Shown: positions 21,981-34,896 of the stretch, piece by piece
How the letters are laid out: the number at the start of each line of letters is the position of its first letter
Numbering within the stretch: the first letter of the stretch is position 1
Source: Hydractinia symbiolongicarpus
Taxonomy: Eukaryota > Cnidaria > Hydrozoa > Anthoathecata > Hydractiniidae
Reading direction: 5' to 3'
NCBI RefSeq assembly: GCF_029227915.1
Contig: NC_079880.1
Span: 19,116,001 to 19,180,000 of the forward strand
Length of the DNA stretch: 64,000 bases
Notes under the pieces: generated by a model
Told to the model about the DNA's origin: nothing
What the model saw: only the letters and a program-made list of their open reading frames with translations
Databases searched by the model: none
Position numbers and translations under genes: made by a program

Positions 21981-24900
21981 AAAAGAATAACTGTTCCATT
22001 TAGGGATGCAACGATACACCGTAGACTGTATTACACGAAAGAAGAATGACAAAAAGAACTTGCAAATAACGTTCTTGAATGTTTTAAGGTCATCTTGCTT
22101 AGATGATGATGTTCATGTTTAATAACTTTTAATTTTTAGAAATCTTAGTTCTTTTAAGCTCCTCTAAAGCTTGCTTCAACCATCAACGCTCGCCCCAGTT
22201 ATTTAGATTAGCTTTTAAGGTCATGGATGTCTAGGGAACATAAGGTTGTGTTAACAAGAAGTTATGCTAAGTTACGATCCTTATTTAGGGCTTAGAAATC
22301 ATATATGCGGGACGAACCTGATATCATCTTAGATGGTTCAAATAAAATCCTTTCGGTGCTCTAAATAGAATTTTTTAAATGAAAATCTCTTCAGATGCGA
22401 ATTATCTAGATGGTTGAACTGATTAAACTTGCTTGATTTTTAACTGGCCCAAAAAAGTCTGATATAGTCAGATTGGAGAACATTTAATACTATTCGCATA
22501 AGCTGGTTAGACGGAAGATGTCGTGAGAAACCAACACGAATGTAAGAAGTTTTTTCTATGAGAATCCTTATTAATTGTCTCCACACATCACCATCTGTTG
22601 CCTTTCACATACTTCCAGTATTTGTACCATTAGCCATTATGTGAAATATTTTATGCAAAAAAACTTTAAACAGCCAATTGGAAATCTCTTTCGTCGCAAA
22701 ATCACTTTCCTTGAGGTAGAGCCGGCGTTGGTTTTAAGACCATAAAAAGGTTTGGTAGCGAGGTGTATATAAAAATAGGTCATAAAAATGTCGACTTAAT
22801 TGTTAAAATTTATTTTGACTATTTGTGCAACAAAAGACAATTTCCAGTTCCCACCAAGTAGTAGTTCCTGGTAGTCGTACATCCTCGTTACCCTGTTCGG
22901 ACGTTTTTTACGTGCATGCGCAGAAACAATTTGCATACTAAAAAAATCCTCAATCTCATTTCATGCTTTACCTTGTATGACTGTAATTTCTTCTCGCTGA
23001 CTTCCAAATGTCTTGGGATTGAGACTGGAATATCATGGCGAAGTTGTTTTTTACAATCCATTTATGCTTTTACGAAAGGAAAATACGTGTTTTTAGACGA
23101 GTGAACATCCACAAAATAAGAAAATACAGAAAATAACTTGAACCTCGGCGAACCGCGCAGACTGTAAGGGGTATGTTGGTAGTCTTGTCTACTTATGACA
23201 CAAGAATTTTCTTAGGGAATTCATGTTTGTCATATATTTCCGCTGTAAATTTTATTGAGGACGTTGAAATTACCAGGGCGTACAAGGGGCGTTAAATGGC
23301 GCTGGTGCCTATGTCACAGCTTCAAGAGGGTTCTTTTAAAGCACTGTCTATTTCCTGTGGCTATATTTATGGTTTAAGTTTGCCCTCATTTATGATGGTT
23401 TGTCTTGTTGTTAGCTAAGTAGTTCTATTCACATCTTTCTAACAATAAATTAGAAAAGATAAAACAAAAGCATTGGACTAACTTGGTATATTCGTATGGG
23501 TATGGTATATTGGTATGGGTATGGTATATTGGTATGGGTATGGTATATTGGTGATTGGTATAGGTGGTATGGTGTTACATCACATGACATTTTTTATGAA
23601 ACATATTTTATATTTATCACAAATCTTTGCATTTGACATCGACCGACTTGTGACCAGCGACTGGATTATAAACTTACTCAGTATCTTCGGCCAAACGTAT
23701 ATTCCATCTTTTGTGCGTATTTTTGATGAAAGAAAACCGTGAAGCTGGTCACTTTACAGTTGTCGATATCCGTCTGTTCTTCTGTACACCAACATTTTCT
23801 TGATTTTTTGCGTCGTTGAGGTATATGAAAATTACAGTAATTAAAATTAATGACAGTCGAAGTTTGCGATGCTTCCACGCAAACAAAGACCGACGCTTGC
23901 CCGAGGATACGACACGTGCATTTATACTGTTTTGTTGCACATGCGCATAACCCGAAAAGTCGGGTTACATTATGGTGCAGTATTCAAAAACAAACTTTGT
24001 TCCACAAATTAAAATTTCACTGTAATATATTTCACTTGTAACATATATCTATTTCTAAGTAAAGAAAAATGTTTTGTTTCTAAGAAAGACACAAGATTTC
24101 TTAAGAAAACTTTTTTGTTGCACCTGAGAGTCATGTACGAAAAGAAAATCATACGGTCACGTATAAATAGCCACTTCGAAAAACATAATAGCTTACATTT
24201 GATTACATCATACGTCTCTTAATACTTTTTTAATTATTATCTATTGATATGTTTGTTTGTTTGTTTGTTTGTTTTATGTATATATACCGTAAGAGAACTT
24301 CTTTCTGCACTGGCGAATTGTTTCAATATTTGCAGTAAGTGCTTAGCGAAGAATTTATATACCACTTGTATAACATTTTAACTGTTTTTATTGATTGTTT
24401 TATACCTGAAGATTAATACTAATATCCGAAATATATTGTTAAAATAAAAACTAATTGTTGGTCAATTGATTTCGACTATGACTAGTCTCAGAGCCCGTAG
24501 GAACGGTTTAAATTTGCTCTACCGAAGCAATTTTAATTCTTACTCAAAAACAAATAAATTTCAGGTAAATAAAGATTCCGAGAAAAACTATATTCTATTA
24601 AGACTTTTAGGTAGTAATTTGAAAAACACATTCATATGTAGCTAGCCCTCTAACAGTAACTTTAAATATAGAACTTATGTTTGATAATTAATTTACTAAT
24701 ATAACAAGGGATTCTTTCCACATTTTGTTAAACATACAACAATATCAAGACCAATTTTCAGGCTAATACCACGAACCCAACATGCTCAGGAAAAAGAAGT
24801 CGTTATGTACAGTTATACATTAGTAACGAATAAAGTATATAAGTCAACAACATTGGTTAAAGCTCCAACTAGCTAGGTTAGTAGCCAATCCTAGTGTAAA

Positions 24901-26705
24901 ATGTAAAATCAACTTAGCTAGCTGAGCACCAGAAAGGAATGTAAACTTTGGTAAGCCCAATACATACCATTTTCTATTTCTTTTACCAAACATTCATAAT
25001 TAGCCCACCTAGAAATTATATTAAGAACTAATGAAGCTAAAGGAACTGTGTGAATCACTTCACTTAAAAATCAAAATTGTCTCTTTTTGATGTTAATAAT
25101 GTGTTCCGGCAGTGTATTTGCAAATTATGGTGCATGAAGTATTGCCAGGCCTGTTCTCCAAAATAATAATAAAACTATTTTTGGATATAAGTAGCAATCA
25201 CCACTTTTTTTAGACCATGCACATACCCGCCACGCGTTGTCTTCCTGTGCTACTCCCCCCTCAAACACTTTGTTGCCTGTGTAAGACTGGAGGATTTTAG
25301 TTTGTGAATGAATGAATTTTTTTTAAAAAAAAGAAAAAGGCTGGGAAAGCGAATTCCTGTCAATCTAAAGTGCAAAATGCACGGAGGCAAGCTAGTTTCT
25401 CACATCAAATTTTTTGAATCTTCTTCCAATTCAAAAGTAGCCTTTTCCTAACTTTATCCTTATCCCAAAAGTTTTCTAAAATTTCAGGGTGCTTCAATAG
25501 TAGGTTTTTTATCAACTTCAATTTCTTGTTAAACCCTTTATTAAAGGGTAGACCCTTCCACAAGAAGAAAGTGGACAAAAATGGCCTCTCTTGTAAATTC
25601 TGAACTACTGACATATTCGCAAAATAACTTGACAGTCCGAAAACCCATCACAAACTAACTGTAGAAGAGTTATTCTCTCCTACCCACAATCAAACATGAA
25701 TATAAACTACCTTGGAGCTGCTATATCATTTAAAAGCTGAGATACAAGGCAAATACGCCTAAAGAAAACTTTATGGCAACCTTTTTCGCCCCTATGGCGT
25801 AATACAGTGCATTTTGTGAAATGTGAAATGAACACAGGAAGGTCGCAAACCAGAATGTTATTTATTGCAAAGAGAGAGATAAATATACTGTTTCACTTTG
25901 ACACCCTACAACAAAGGGTGTATTTCGGCACCTCTATGAAAGGTCATACAAATTAAAGTGTGGCTACGTTTCAAGTAAATCACGCGAGACAATCAGTAGT
26001 TACATTCCAAAAACTGTGGCCTGCGGCATTTTTGCTTTGCCACCTCTCAAAGCTATGCAAGCACTGCAAGCATTTTCCCACAAAGCATGTGGCCAATCCG
26101 TTAATTTTTAGAATCTTGGAAATGAAACAACATTTGGCTGCAGTTTCTAAAATTTCTAATACTGTATTTACTTGTTTTGCTGTATGTAACTTTTGACCGA
26201 TCTTATGGAATGTACAAAAATCGCTTTATTAATAGAATCAAAGGCAAAAAATAAGGCGGTAAATAATACTAAATTGGAATTACACACTTGGGAAACCGTT
26301 GTGTTACTTGAATTAAAAAAGATTTTTCATAACGTGTGAGAAAAATCCAATTCAACGAGATTTGAATAACCTAAAATTAGTCATAACATCTTAACATATT
26401 GCTTATAGTTTCAAAACAAATTGTACATTTCGCCATAATGAATACTTTAAAGCAGTTTTTAATTTCAATGATAAACTGTAAACTAAATCGACTTTCATAA
26501 ATATAATATGAACGTGAAAAATGAGGGAAAAATATATAAATGTGAAAAATATACCACAAAAAAACCCCAAATGAATTGCGAATTAATAATTAATATAGAG
26601 GTTGGTACTACTGCAAACCTCAGATTTAGTCCACATTTCTACCCAATGTCATATTAACAAAAATGTCACAGGGGACGGGACTTGTTTAGCTATTCAATAA
26701 TCCGA
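21981..26705. other. AT-rich intergenic region, no gene seen
   Basis: This 4.7 kb holds short simple repeats (GGTATGGTATATT-type at 23490-23560, GTTT-type at 24249-24276) and scattered short ORFs. A minus-strand 69-codon ORF at 25405-25614 is Lys/Leu-rich and unrecognised. I see no RNA gene. Confidence 0.45.
23490..23565. repeat. Short tandem repeat, 19-bp unit
   Basis: About three units of ATTGGTATGGGTATGGTAT occur in direct succession. No function is seen. Confidence 0.65.
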
Positions 26706-26712
26706 AAAGAAT

Positions 26713-26720
26713 TATAAATA
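26713..26720 (+). promoter_or_regulatory. TATA box of the PAN/pentraxin gene
   Basis: TATAAATA lies 73 bp upstream of the ATG at 26786, leaving room for transcription to start near 26745 and a short 5' UTR. Its position before a compact intronless gene supports a core promoter. Confidence 0.6.
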
Positions 26721-26785
26721 GCCTGTACTCTGTACTTACAACAGTAAAGTTAAAGTCAGGTTTTTTCGCAAGAACGTAGCTAATT

Positions 26786-27961
26786 ATGTTTTACGTAAAA
26801 GTAACATTTCTGCTTTTAGCACTTAGAATTTGGCTGCATGCAGCGAGTGATGAGAGGTGTGGGATTGACAGAGCGTTTACTGTAATTCACGAGTCCAGTC
26901 AGATTGATGGTGTGGTGTACTCCTACATTTCCGACACCATTGCACATTGTATCATCAAGTGTGTTAAGCACGTCCGATGTAAATCCATCAATTTCAATCA
27001 CTTAACGAGAGAATGTCAACTGAGTTCACTCTATTCGAAAATGACAACGTTAACTAAGCAAGCCAACTGGGTTCACATGGAAACCGATCCATATAAGAAG
27101 TATCAGGGAAAAAATTGCATTGAAAATTCAAATCAATGCGAGAATCATGATTATTGTCGGTCTTTGTGCCGACCACCCTGGTATGAATGCATGTGTATCA
27201 ACGAAAAATATGGAAAATCGTGCAATCGTAATCCTTGCAAAAACAGTGGGACATGTGTCAATGCTTGTTTTTCTCCAGGATACACGTGCGTCTGCCCAGC
27301 CTTGTTTGTTGGCGAGAGATGTGAACACTATGGTATACATTTTGTCATACATTTTATTGGACCAAGTAAGCAGCATGCCATAACTAACATTAATTTCTCC
27401 CCTATATCGGGAGTTTCAGTCTGTTTTTGGTTCCGGGATGAGGGCGTTGATACTGTTTGGAGAGCAGTTGTGAATTTGCTGCAAAACGGGGGTAAATGTA
27501 ATTTCTTCACAGTAGCCGTAAAATACAACAAATTTAAAATTGGTTTGTTTGCAGAACATTATCAACTAAACACAGTGGTGGAAAAAAACAAATGGTATCA
27601 TGTATGTGCTATATACGATTTATCGACTTTATCTGGTCTTCTTTACGTGAATGGTGAGTATGTTGAAACTGTCATGGGTCCTGTGATGACTAACAACCAA
27701 TTTTACGCAAATGGTGTAGTTCTTGGACAAGATGTTGACCTATCAGGTGGGGCGTGCGTTGTAAATGATATCAATCAAGGATTTATTGGTTATATAACGC
27801 TTGTAAATATATGGAGCAGACGATTATCAGTTACAGAAGTTCGCGATACCTACCTTCAAAATATACCTTTCGGTGATTTGCGTTGGGATGAACTCTTGAC
27901 ATTTCACGAAACAGGCGATATTAAGAAAGTCTTGTTTTCGCCAAACTTTACAATCCATTAA
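26786..27961 (+). CDS. Secreted PAN - EGF - EGF - pentraxin protein, intronless
   Basis: The protein has 391 residues. A signal peptide spans about 1-20. Residues 25-105 form a PAN/Apple-like domain (Cys25, 55, 59, 65, 77). Residues 111-180 hold two EGF-like modules, the second with NPCKNSGTC and FVGERC. Residues about 185-385 form a pentraxin/LamG-type fold: the pentraxin HxC signature occurs as WYHVC (270-274), with LLYVNG, then VVLGQDVDLSGG and FIGYITLVNIWSRRLS. The family binds glycans, phospholipid or protein ligands, so adhesion, clearance or mucus roles are plausible. The tryptophan usual after HxC is missing. The gene has one exon and a TATA box. No breaks were seen. Confidence 0.88.
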   Translation: MFYVKVTFLLLALRIWLHAASDERCGIDRAFTVIHESSQIDGVVYSYISDTIAHCIIKCVKHVRCKSINFNHLTRECQLSSLYSKMTTLTKQANWVHMETDPYKKYQGKNCIENSNQCENHDYCRSLCRPPWYECMCINEKYGKSCNRNPCKNSGTCVNACFSPGYTCVCPALFVGERCEHYGIHFVIHFIGPSKQHAITNINFSPISGVSVCFWFRDEGVDTVWRAVVNLLQNGGKCNFFTVAVKYNKFKIGLFAEHYQLNTVVEKNKWYHVCAIYDLSTLSGLLYVNGEYVETVMGPVMTNNQFYANGVVLGQDVDLSGGACVVNDINQGFIGYITLVNIWSRRLSVTEVRDTYLQNIPFGDLRWDELLTFHETGDIKKVLFSPNFTIH

Positions 27962-29630
27962 ACATGGAAGAAAATGACAACATTATTATACTTATTTTAT
28001 TGCATTGTACACGTTTTTTAAAGTAGGGAGGTCCAAGAAATGTTCATCAGAGTCACTGATGCGTTTCTCACAGTGAAAAAAAAACAAAATTCGCAAGGCG
28101 GATTTCTTTGCTTTCATGTCTCTTCATTAAGTAAAAATAAAAAATACTTTTTCAGACTTTTAGTATTTTATTTGTCAATTCTTGGGCAAGAAGATGTTGG
28201 AAGATTCCCATTAGCGAAAAAGTGGAGCACCAAAGCTACCCTCGCCCTCAGGAAGGCCCCTAATGATGGGGCTTTGTTCGTTAATTTAATTCAAACGCGA
28301 GTTAAATATGCACATTAAACTAATATTCATACAGTGTTATGTATCTTTGTTACATTAGTTTTTAGCACTACGTCATTGTTGTTCAACACGCGCAATAAAT
28401 ACTAGGTATTACACAGTAGAGAGTACAATATGGCGTATATCTAAAGGCGGGAATACACGTAAAATATTTCTTTATAAAAATGCAGATAAGTAAAAAATGA
28501 AGTCGAAGCGTAAGGTACCTGCTTGTATAATAATAATTGAGATTTCAGACATTTCAGTAATTAAGTTTTCTAAGCTTCCTTTCTCCTTTTACAGTTTTTT
28601 AAAAAGGCGATCTGTTTTAATAGTGTCTGATCTGAACAAGAAGGATTTCAATAATGAGTACCAAAAGAACAAATACCATTTAACATATTCAAAACAGAAG
28701 GAAAAGATCAAACACAATCAAAATTGTCAACATGAATTAGGTATTGTCTACTTTATATGTTGGAAGAAATCTAGTTGACAGCCATATGGTCATAGTACCA
28801 AAGTGATTTGTTGACAGTACCCTAATTGGAAGAGATGGGTAAGGAAAAGTTTTTAACTTAATTTCAGAGGTGGGGACTATACCATGTTCAGGTTTAAACC
28901 TAAAGGAATGTTTTTGTAAAGTGTTGGCAATTTTTGTATATTTTCCAATAAGTTCTGCACTCTCCTGAAATTTGTATTCTGGCCACACAAAATTTTCAAA
29001 TAAAGTTGCAGGTCTTTATTAACTATACTTTTATTAAACAAATTGTATGTATTTTTGAGAACTTTATGCAGAAAACATTTTCAACAATGTTTGTTCGCAA
29101 TAATATTTGATAGTTATGCGCTTGCATACCAGGCGTGATTACGGGTGACGCCAGAGAATAGCTCAAAAACGACGGGGGATTTCGGGCAAGTTAGGTGTTT
29201 TAAAAGAACTCAAAACTTCTTCTGAAAAAGCCCATATTTATTTCCAAATTTATAAAACAAGGTTTGTAGTTGTGGTAACTCTACAGAAACTCACAAGTCA
29301 GAAAAAGAGAGAGTTAATGTTAAAGAGGAAGTCACAGAAGTTTGTGTACGAGAGTGTGAGTTTGGGAACGAAGTTTATGTGGTTACGTGGTTTTTTTGTA
29401 TACAAGTTTTTTCAAATTTTAGTTGTTTTTTATATTTAGTTCGTGAAGTGAACGACAATATTGATTTTTTCATTTTCTGTAATATTTTACAACCGGCGAC
29501 CAATGAGGGACTTCATATTTTAATTTGGTTACATATTGGTTTGGCTCGCTTAGATACAAAATTACTTTAAGCATAAATTGATTTGGTTTTTTATATTTAT
29601 CTTGGACTACTGTTGTTGTTGTAAAAATAT
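27962..29630. other. Intergenic region, no gene seen
   Basis: Short ORFs on both strands lack recognisable domains. The minus-strand ORF at 28737-28988 (83 codons) is the most protein-like, but it has no identifiable partner exon. The stretch 29100-29400 is purine-rich and unassigned. Confidence 0.4.
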
Positions 29631-29639
29631 CGAAAGAAT

Positions 29640-30110
29640 TAGGTGGATTGCGTCATCACCGAGAAGTTATATTCGGACAGATATCCATTTTATAAAGTCG
29701 AACTTTTTTAACATTTGTTGAAAACCTTAGGTGTTAAGAAACTCTGTACTGCAAGATACAATCTTAAAGCGAATGGCTTATGCGATCAATTAAACGACAG
29801 CAGTACCGATTGAAATACGTTACTTCTTTAGGGGGAAAATGAGATCAGTGGTTGAATAAAATGTGCTATGCTTACAACACATCGATTCATTCAAGTACGG
29901 GATTTACACCTGCAGAACCAATGTTTGGGAGAAAGTTGAAAATTCCGTTATGTATGGAAGTAACACCGATAAGGAGAAATACGATATTCAGCAGTTAAAT
30001 GGTACAAGCAATGTTTGGAATGGCGAGAGAATCGATCATAACTCGACAAAGATACTACTTGACGTGTCAAGATAAAGAGTTTACAAAGATATATCACAAG
30101 AAAACTTATT
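29640..30110 (+). pseudogene. Ty3/gypsy-type integrase remnant
   Basis: Translated in two frames, this stretch shows retrotransposon integrase landmarks. LYSDR, then VELF and HLLKTLGVKKL, then TARYNLKANGLCDQLN correspond to the catalytic core around the second acidic residue. After a frame change come AYNTSIHSSTGFTPAEPMFG and RKLKIPL, typical of the gypsy integrase C-terminal part. Several stops and at least one frameshift break it. No LTRs, RT or gag were found alongside, so it is an old fragment. Confidence 0.75.
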
Positions 30111-30119
30111 AATACTTGT

Positions 30120-31395
30120 CAAATAGAAAGAACTGTCTTTTAGAACAGCATCTCTAAATTTTGTAAAATTTTAAAAACCTTGTCAGTACTTTTCTTATGA
30201 AAAAAAACAACAAAACTTTTATTCTTATGACAGAAATTATGTTCAGTTCTCGTACATGTTTAATTGGTGAAGATTCATTAAGAATTAAATCCTTAATTAT
30301 TTTCTTATAATTAGATTAGCCAGAGTTTGCGCCAAGATTACTTTCAAAAAATTTAGGATTTAAAGCACACGGGAATGCGCCAAATAGCCACGTATTCCAT
30401 TATTATTTTTGTGATGCGCACAAACATGATGTTTGCAGTTAATCATAAAGCAAACTTCGTTGAACCTGCTTAAGGAACATGCAATACCAAGTTTTGGTGC
30501 GGAAAAGCAGTAAACTTTACAACAGAAAACGCCAAAATATGATGTTTGAAGTTTTCCTTCATGTTTTTCCTTTGCAAAAAATATGCAACTTGATGTTTCG
30601 TACAGGAAAATCAATAACATATAAAAACAGTAAACATGGCAACATGGTGTTTGATGTTTTCCTTAGTGGCAGAAACTTCATGTTGTCTTCTTAAAATTTG
30701 CAGAAAACATAAAATTTCCCGCAGTTGAATTGCATCTCAGCATATCAGTAATACCATGCGACCTTCTTTTTAGTTTTTTAAATTTTTTTAAATATAAATC
30801 CACTTCCGCACTCCGACTCCTGCTTTCTAAAAGTTTCCGACTGATAATGTCGGCCTCATTTAAAATCATTCATCTTTGAAAATCTAAACATTGCATTGAT
30901 ACATTGACTTTCAGCATTTCCTTTAAATATGTAACTGTTGCTGCATTTTGTAAATAGGGATGTAGTGTCAAAACACTTCCCCCCATTTTATTATATTGAT
31001 CAAAAAACCAGCTCCATCAGATTCACAGGATCGCTAGACCATTTGACTTATAACATTGGATGCATTCCTAACACCTTCAAGGTTTGCAAATAATTTTGGA
31101 AATAAAAGCAAGATGTTATATCTTAACTGCATCCAAAATAATCCACATCTTGATGAAGATAAATGATGCTATGTACATTTAGGAGGCAAAGGTTTGACCT
31201 TAAATGCTGCAACGTTTTTGCACAAAATATAACAACAACTTTTTGTCATAATCCATATTTTCTTTTCGGAAGGTATGATATACCAACATTGATGTGATAA
31301 AAGGAAAAAAATCAACCTCCTAGGTGCAACTCTTCCATAAAACTTGCGCCCTTAATGGTTTGCACGGTTGTTTGTACATTGATCTCGTAAATACG
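30120..31395. other. Intergenic region, no gene seen
   Basis: AT-rich sequence. The words AACATGATGTTTG and TTGATGTTTTCCTT recur between 30420 and 30670, hinting at an old local repeat. No gene or RNA was recognised. Confidence 0.4.
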
Positions 31396-31399
31396 CCAG

Positions 31400-31905
31400 T
31401 CCGGGGATTTTATACATACACCCGTTTCGCGATTTTATACATACGGTTGTTTGGCGATTTCATACATACGTCTGTTTGGCAATTTTATACATACACCTGT
31501 TTGGTGATTTTATACATACGCCCGTTTGGTGATTTTATACATACGCCCGTTTTGTCATTTTATACATACCCCCGTTTGGTGATTTTATACATACCCCTGT
31601 TTGGTGATTTTATACATACCCCTGTTTGGTGATTTTATACATACGCCCGTTTGGTGATTTTATACATACCCCTGTTTGGTGATTTTATACATACGCTTGT
31701 TTGGTGATTTCATACATACGCCTGTTTGGTGATTTCATACATACGCCCGTTTGGTGATTTTATACATACGCTTGTTTGGTGATTTTATACATACGCTTGT
31801 TTGGTGATTTTATACATACGCCCGTTTGGTGATTTTATACATACCCCTGTTTGGTGATTTTTTACATACGCTTGTTTGGTGACTCTATACATACACCCGC
31901 GCAGT
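31400..31905. repeat. 25-bp minisatellite, about 20 copies
   Basis: The unit is GATTTTATACATACGCCCG plus TTTGGT, repeated about twenty times with changes mainly in the four-base CCCG/CTTG/CCTG segment. Because 25 is not a multiple of 3, the apparent ORF through it is not a protein signal. Confidence 0.9.
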
Positions 31906-31909
31906 AATT

Positions 31910-33486
31910 CACTTATCTTTGTATTAAATTCATATTATCACAATTTTAATTTCAAACATTTTTTAAATTTTAAAGATTTAACAAAGCTAAAGACGTAATC
32001 ATTGCAAAGCCTGTAAATACGGATTTACAATAGAATCTAATGACAAATAAACCTTTACAAACTTGTAAAAATGTGTTCTGTTGGGAGTTAACAATGGTCA
32101 GAAATATGATGATTGCCACATAGGGACTAATAATACTCCTCGACTGTTGGTAATTCTTAGATGATTTAAAAAAAATCACCCAATTAAACCAATTAAAATG
32201 ACCAAACCTCTTGTAAGTAATAGCATTAACACCAAGTGAATTGTCAACTTTCTTGATTATATTACTGACAAAACAATCAATTGTGAAAACGCTAAACTTT
32301 TGTTTAATGTGATTAAATGATCTATCCCCAGCTGTATCAGTTATTTTTAATAAAATCAATTCTTTCCCCTGGAATCCACGACGATTGCAATTTTATATTA
32401 TAACTCATTTAAAAATTAAAAATTTCTAACGCAAGATTTTGTACACGAGGTCTCCTGCTACCTACTTCTATTAGTCGAGTAACATTAACATTATCAGAAG
32501 TCTATTGAACTAATTCATTTCTTACAAACAGGCCGATCGATTGTAGAACGAGCTTAATAGCTAGAACTGTACGTCTTTCTTTCGCAGTAAAATTTCCGTT
32601 AGGAACCTCTTCGATACAACCGCTTTTTAAAAGTTGTTCAATGCTATGCGCTACAAATTTTTACCGTTTTAAATTTAATTTTTGTTTTTAGCAGCAAATA
32701 GCGGCTGTTGAAGATTAAAAGGTAGACGATAGCCATGCTTTATCATATTTAACACGAAAGGTGATCAAGGGTGCAGCCTCTACATAGTCACAACTACCTG
32801 TCTTTAGACAAGTAGCTATTATCGTTACAGCTTGCGATTTTATCACATTGCGTAAACTTAAAAATCTGAGAGAACATTTTATAAGACTTTAAGAAACGGA
32901 AATGCAGGAAGATGCAATAATCAGAAGAATCGTAAAAACAAAGGTCTAGGTTACTCAGTTATTTAGCTACCTACCCTATGGGAAAAATAAAATTGTTGTA
33001 GCATGTTGATTTAAATTTCATAAACAAGAAAAAACATTTCGAATGATATTTTATCGTCATTTTAAACACATTTTTGTTCCCACTTTTTTATTTATTATTA
33101 AACTAAAGATATTGTATCTTCAATAAAAGAAAGAAACTCAATGAAATTGTTTTAAAATAGAAAACAATATCAAAATTGAAATTAGATGTTTTAGACATAT
33201 GTTTTGACAAATTTTAATTGCGAACATTTCACATTTCCAATATTTTAAACAGAAAATATGATAGCTAACCTGAAATGAAAAAAGATGAATTTTAATTAAA
33301 ACCGTTGGCAAGAGAAATGCTGAAGTATATGCTTCACTTAGAAATTTATGTTTAATTTACATTTATAAAATGTAAAGGCTATTTTATGCTTTTTTATTCC
33401 CTTCTTCTAACTCTACCTAGGGTTTTTATTGACGTTCTCGGTTTCATACTTATTTAATATTATTTTAACATGCATCAATTTGTCAC
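31910..33486. other. Intergenic region, no gene seen
   Basis: The 129-codon minus-strand ORF at 31970-32359 is dominated by Ile/Phe/Lys/Asn and lacks domain marks or splice sites. I treat it as chance. Nothing else is recognised. Confidence 0.4.
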
Positions 33487-33573
33487 TTGGGATATCAATT
33501 TCTTTTCTCTTGTTTGTTAGTTTTGTTTGCTTACGGTAATTTCATTTTTCCGTTAACTAGAAATAAATTAATA

Positions 33574-33954
33574 ATGCCGAGAATTAAACCTGTTCCATTA
33601 TCGATAAAACCAATGACGGATGAAAACCTGATTGATCTGGATGCTGTGGAGACCTACATCAGCAGTAAATCGAATCAAATAAAAGTAAAGATACCGAGAG
33701 CAAGGGATGGCGATGTGGATAAAAATTTAAACATGGTGTACGTTCTTTTTCTATATTTATTGGATGCAGAATTCCCAAGCATTGTATACGAAAACCTAAG
33801 TAACTCCAAAACGTTTATGAAGCTCTTAGATCGCCTCACAGAAAAGCAAAAGGAGCTGATTCAACTATTCTTGCATCAGCATGAAGGAGAAACAGTTTGT
33901 AAAAGATGGACGCTCTGGATAAGATACTTAAAGGATAAATACGAATTAAATTGA
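33574..33954 (+). CDS. Small conserved protein, paralogue B (126 aa), function unknown
   Basis: The start at MPRIKPVPL was chosen because it aligns with paralogue A at 21609. An upstream in-frame ATG at 33487 would add 29 residues resembling a signal peptide, but that stretch contains a good splice acceptor (CTTGTTTGTTAG, 33509-33520) and is absent from A. The C-terminal half is the best conserved: DAEFPSIVYENLSNSKTFMK, then RLTEKQKELIQLFLHQHEGE and RWTLWIRYLKDKYELN. The central linker differs in length and sequence. The protein is soluble-looking and helical. A possible AATAAA poly(A) signal lies near 34020. The family is not recognised. Confidence 0.75.
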   Translation: MPRIKPVPLSIKPMTDENLIDLDAVETYISSKSNQIKVKIPRARDGDVDKNLNMVYVLFLYLLDAEFPSIVYENLSNSKTFMKLLDRLTEKQKELIQLFLHQHEGETVCKRWTLWIRYLKDKYELN

Positions 33955-34896
33955 CAACGGAAAGTGTATATTTATCATACTTGTATAGGCACTGGGATAT
34001 AACTAATCGATTGCTTAAAAAATAAAATTCTAATAACTTTTCTTTATTCTCTTTCATTGTGTGTATTTGTATTATAATACTCGCTGTCTTTCTGTGAATC
34101 AATTAAGGAAGTAATCGAGAACGCTATTATAATCACACCTGAAATCATAATAATTTATCCTGTCCGTAAATTTTACTACTTCAAGCTAACAGGCATGCAA
34201 GGGTGTACTGCAGGCTAATGATTAGTTCTATATAATAATCATAACATCCTATGAACTGTTGTGAATGTAGTAAGTAATTACAAATACATACTTTCCGATT
34301 CTTGATTAGTCGTCTCAATCAGGGGTCGCTAAACTTCAGGAATTTCCCCTTCATACACGCATTTACAATCTTTGAGTTAAAGATGAAAAAATTAAGTATT
34401 ATTGTGCCTATAAGTTTTTCAAGTTCGCTGATTCCAGTGGCTAAAGTTTCTAATCCCAACAATTAATAATTAGTGACTAATTTAGCGGTAGATAGCTAAA
34501 CCTTTTCAGACAACTCGGAGTTCTGAAAGTATTTTTTGTATATGCTTTCGTTGAGGCCAACGTTTAATCTTTGTACGGGCAATCTTCACATATAGTTAAT
34601 TAACCCCCAATAGGAAATTATTACTCTTCAGGGAGGCGAAAGAAAGTTTTGTACAAGTTAAAACCACAGACGTTGTTTTGTATTCATCAGGCGTGAATTG
34701 TGTAATTTTGAAGTTGGTTTTAAATAAGTGTTTTAATATTTGCCTATGCATACAACAAACGATATATCACAACTGTTTCTCAGATAAAGAGATAATCATG
34801 GTAAGAAAAAGAGTTAATTACTAAAATAACAATATTTAAACAAACATGTAAAGTTGTTATTGAAGATATTATTTCGGTTTGTCTGTTCAGTATTCA
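33955..34896. other. Intergenic region, no gene seen
   Basis: Contains the 3' flank of paralogue B. No other feature is recognised before the Penelope-like fragment. Confidence 0.4.

Noticed and set aside
27120-27383. Overlapping ORFs on both strands of the PAN/pentraxin gene
   Set aside because: Shadows of the 391-residue reading frame, which alone carries domain signatures.
28737-28988. 83-codon minus-strand ORF of fairly natural composition
   Set aside because: No recognisable domain and no supporting exon; kept only as a note.
31324-31632. 102-codon ORF across the minisatellite
   Set aside because: The unit is 25 bp, so the frame rotates each unit; there is no protein signal.
31970-32359. 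129-codon minus-strand ORF
   Set aside because: Low-complexity Ile/Phe/Lys/Asn composition, no motif and no splice partner.
33487-33573. Upstream ATG giving a signal-peptide-like N-terminus to small protein B
   Set aside because: The stretch contains a splice acceptor and is absent from the paralogue, which begins at the MPKIKP position.
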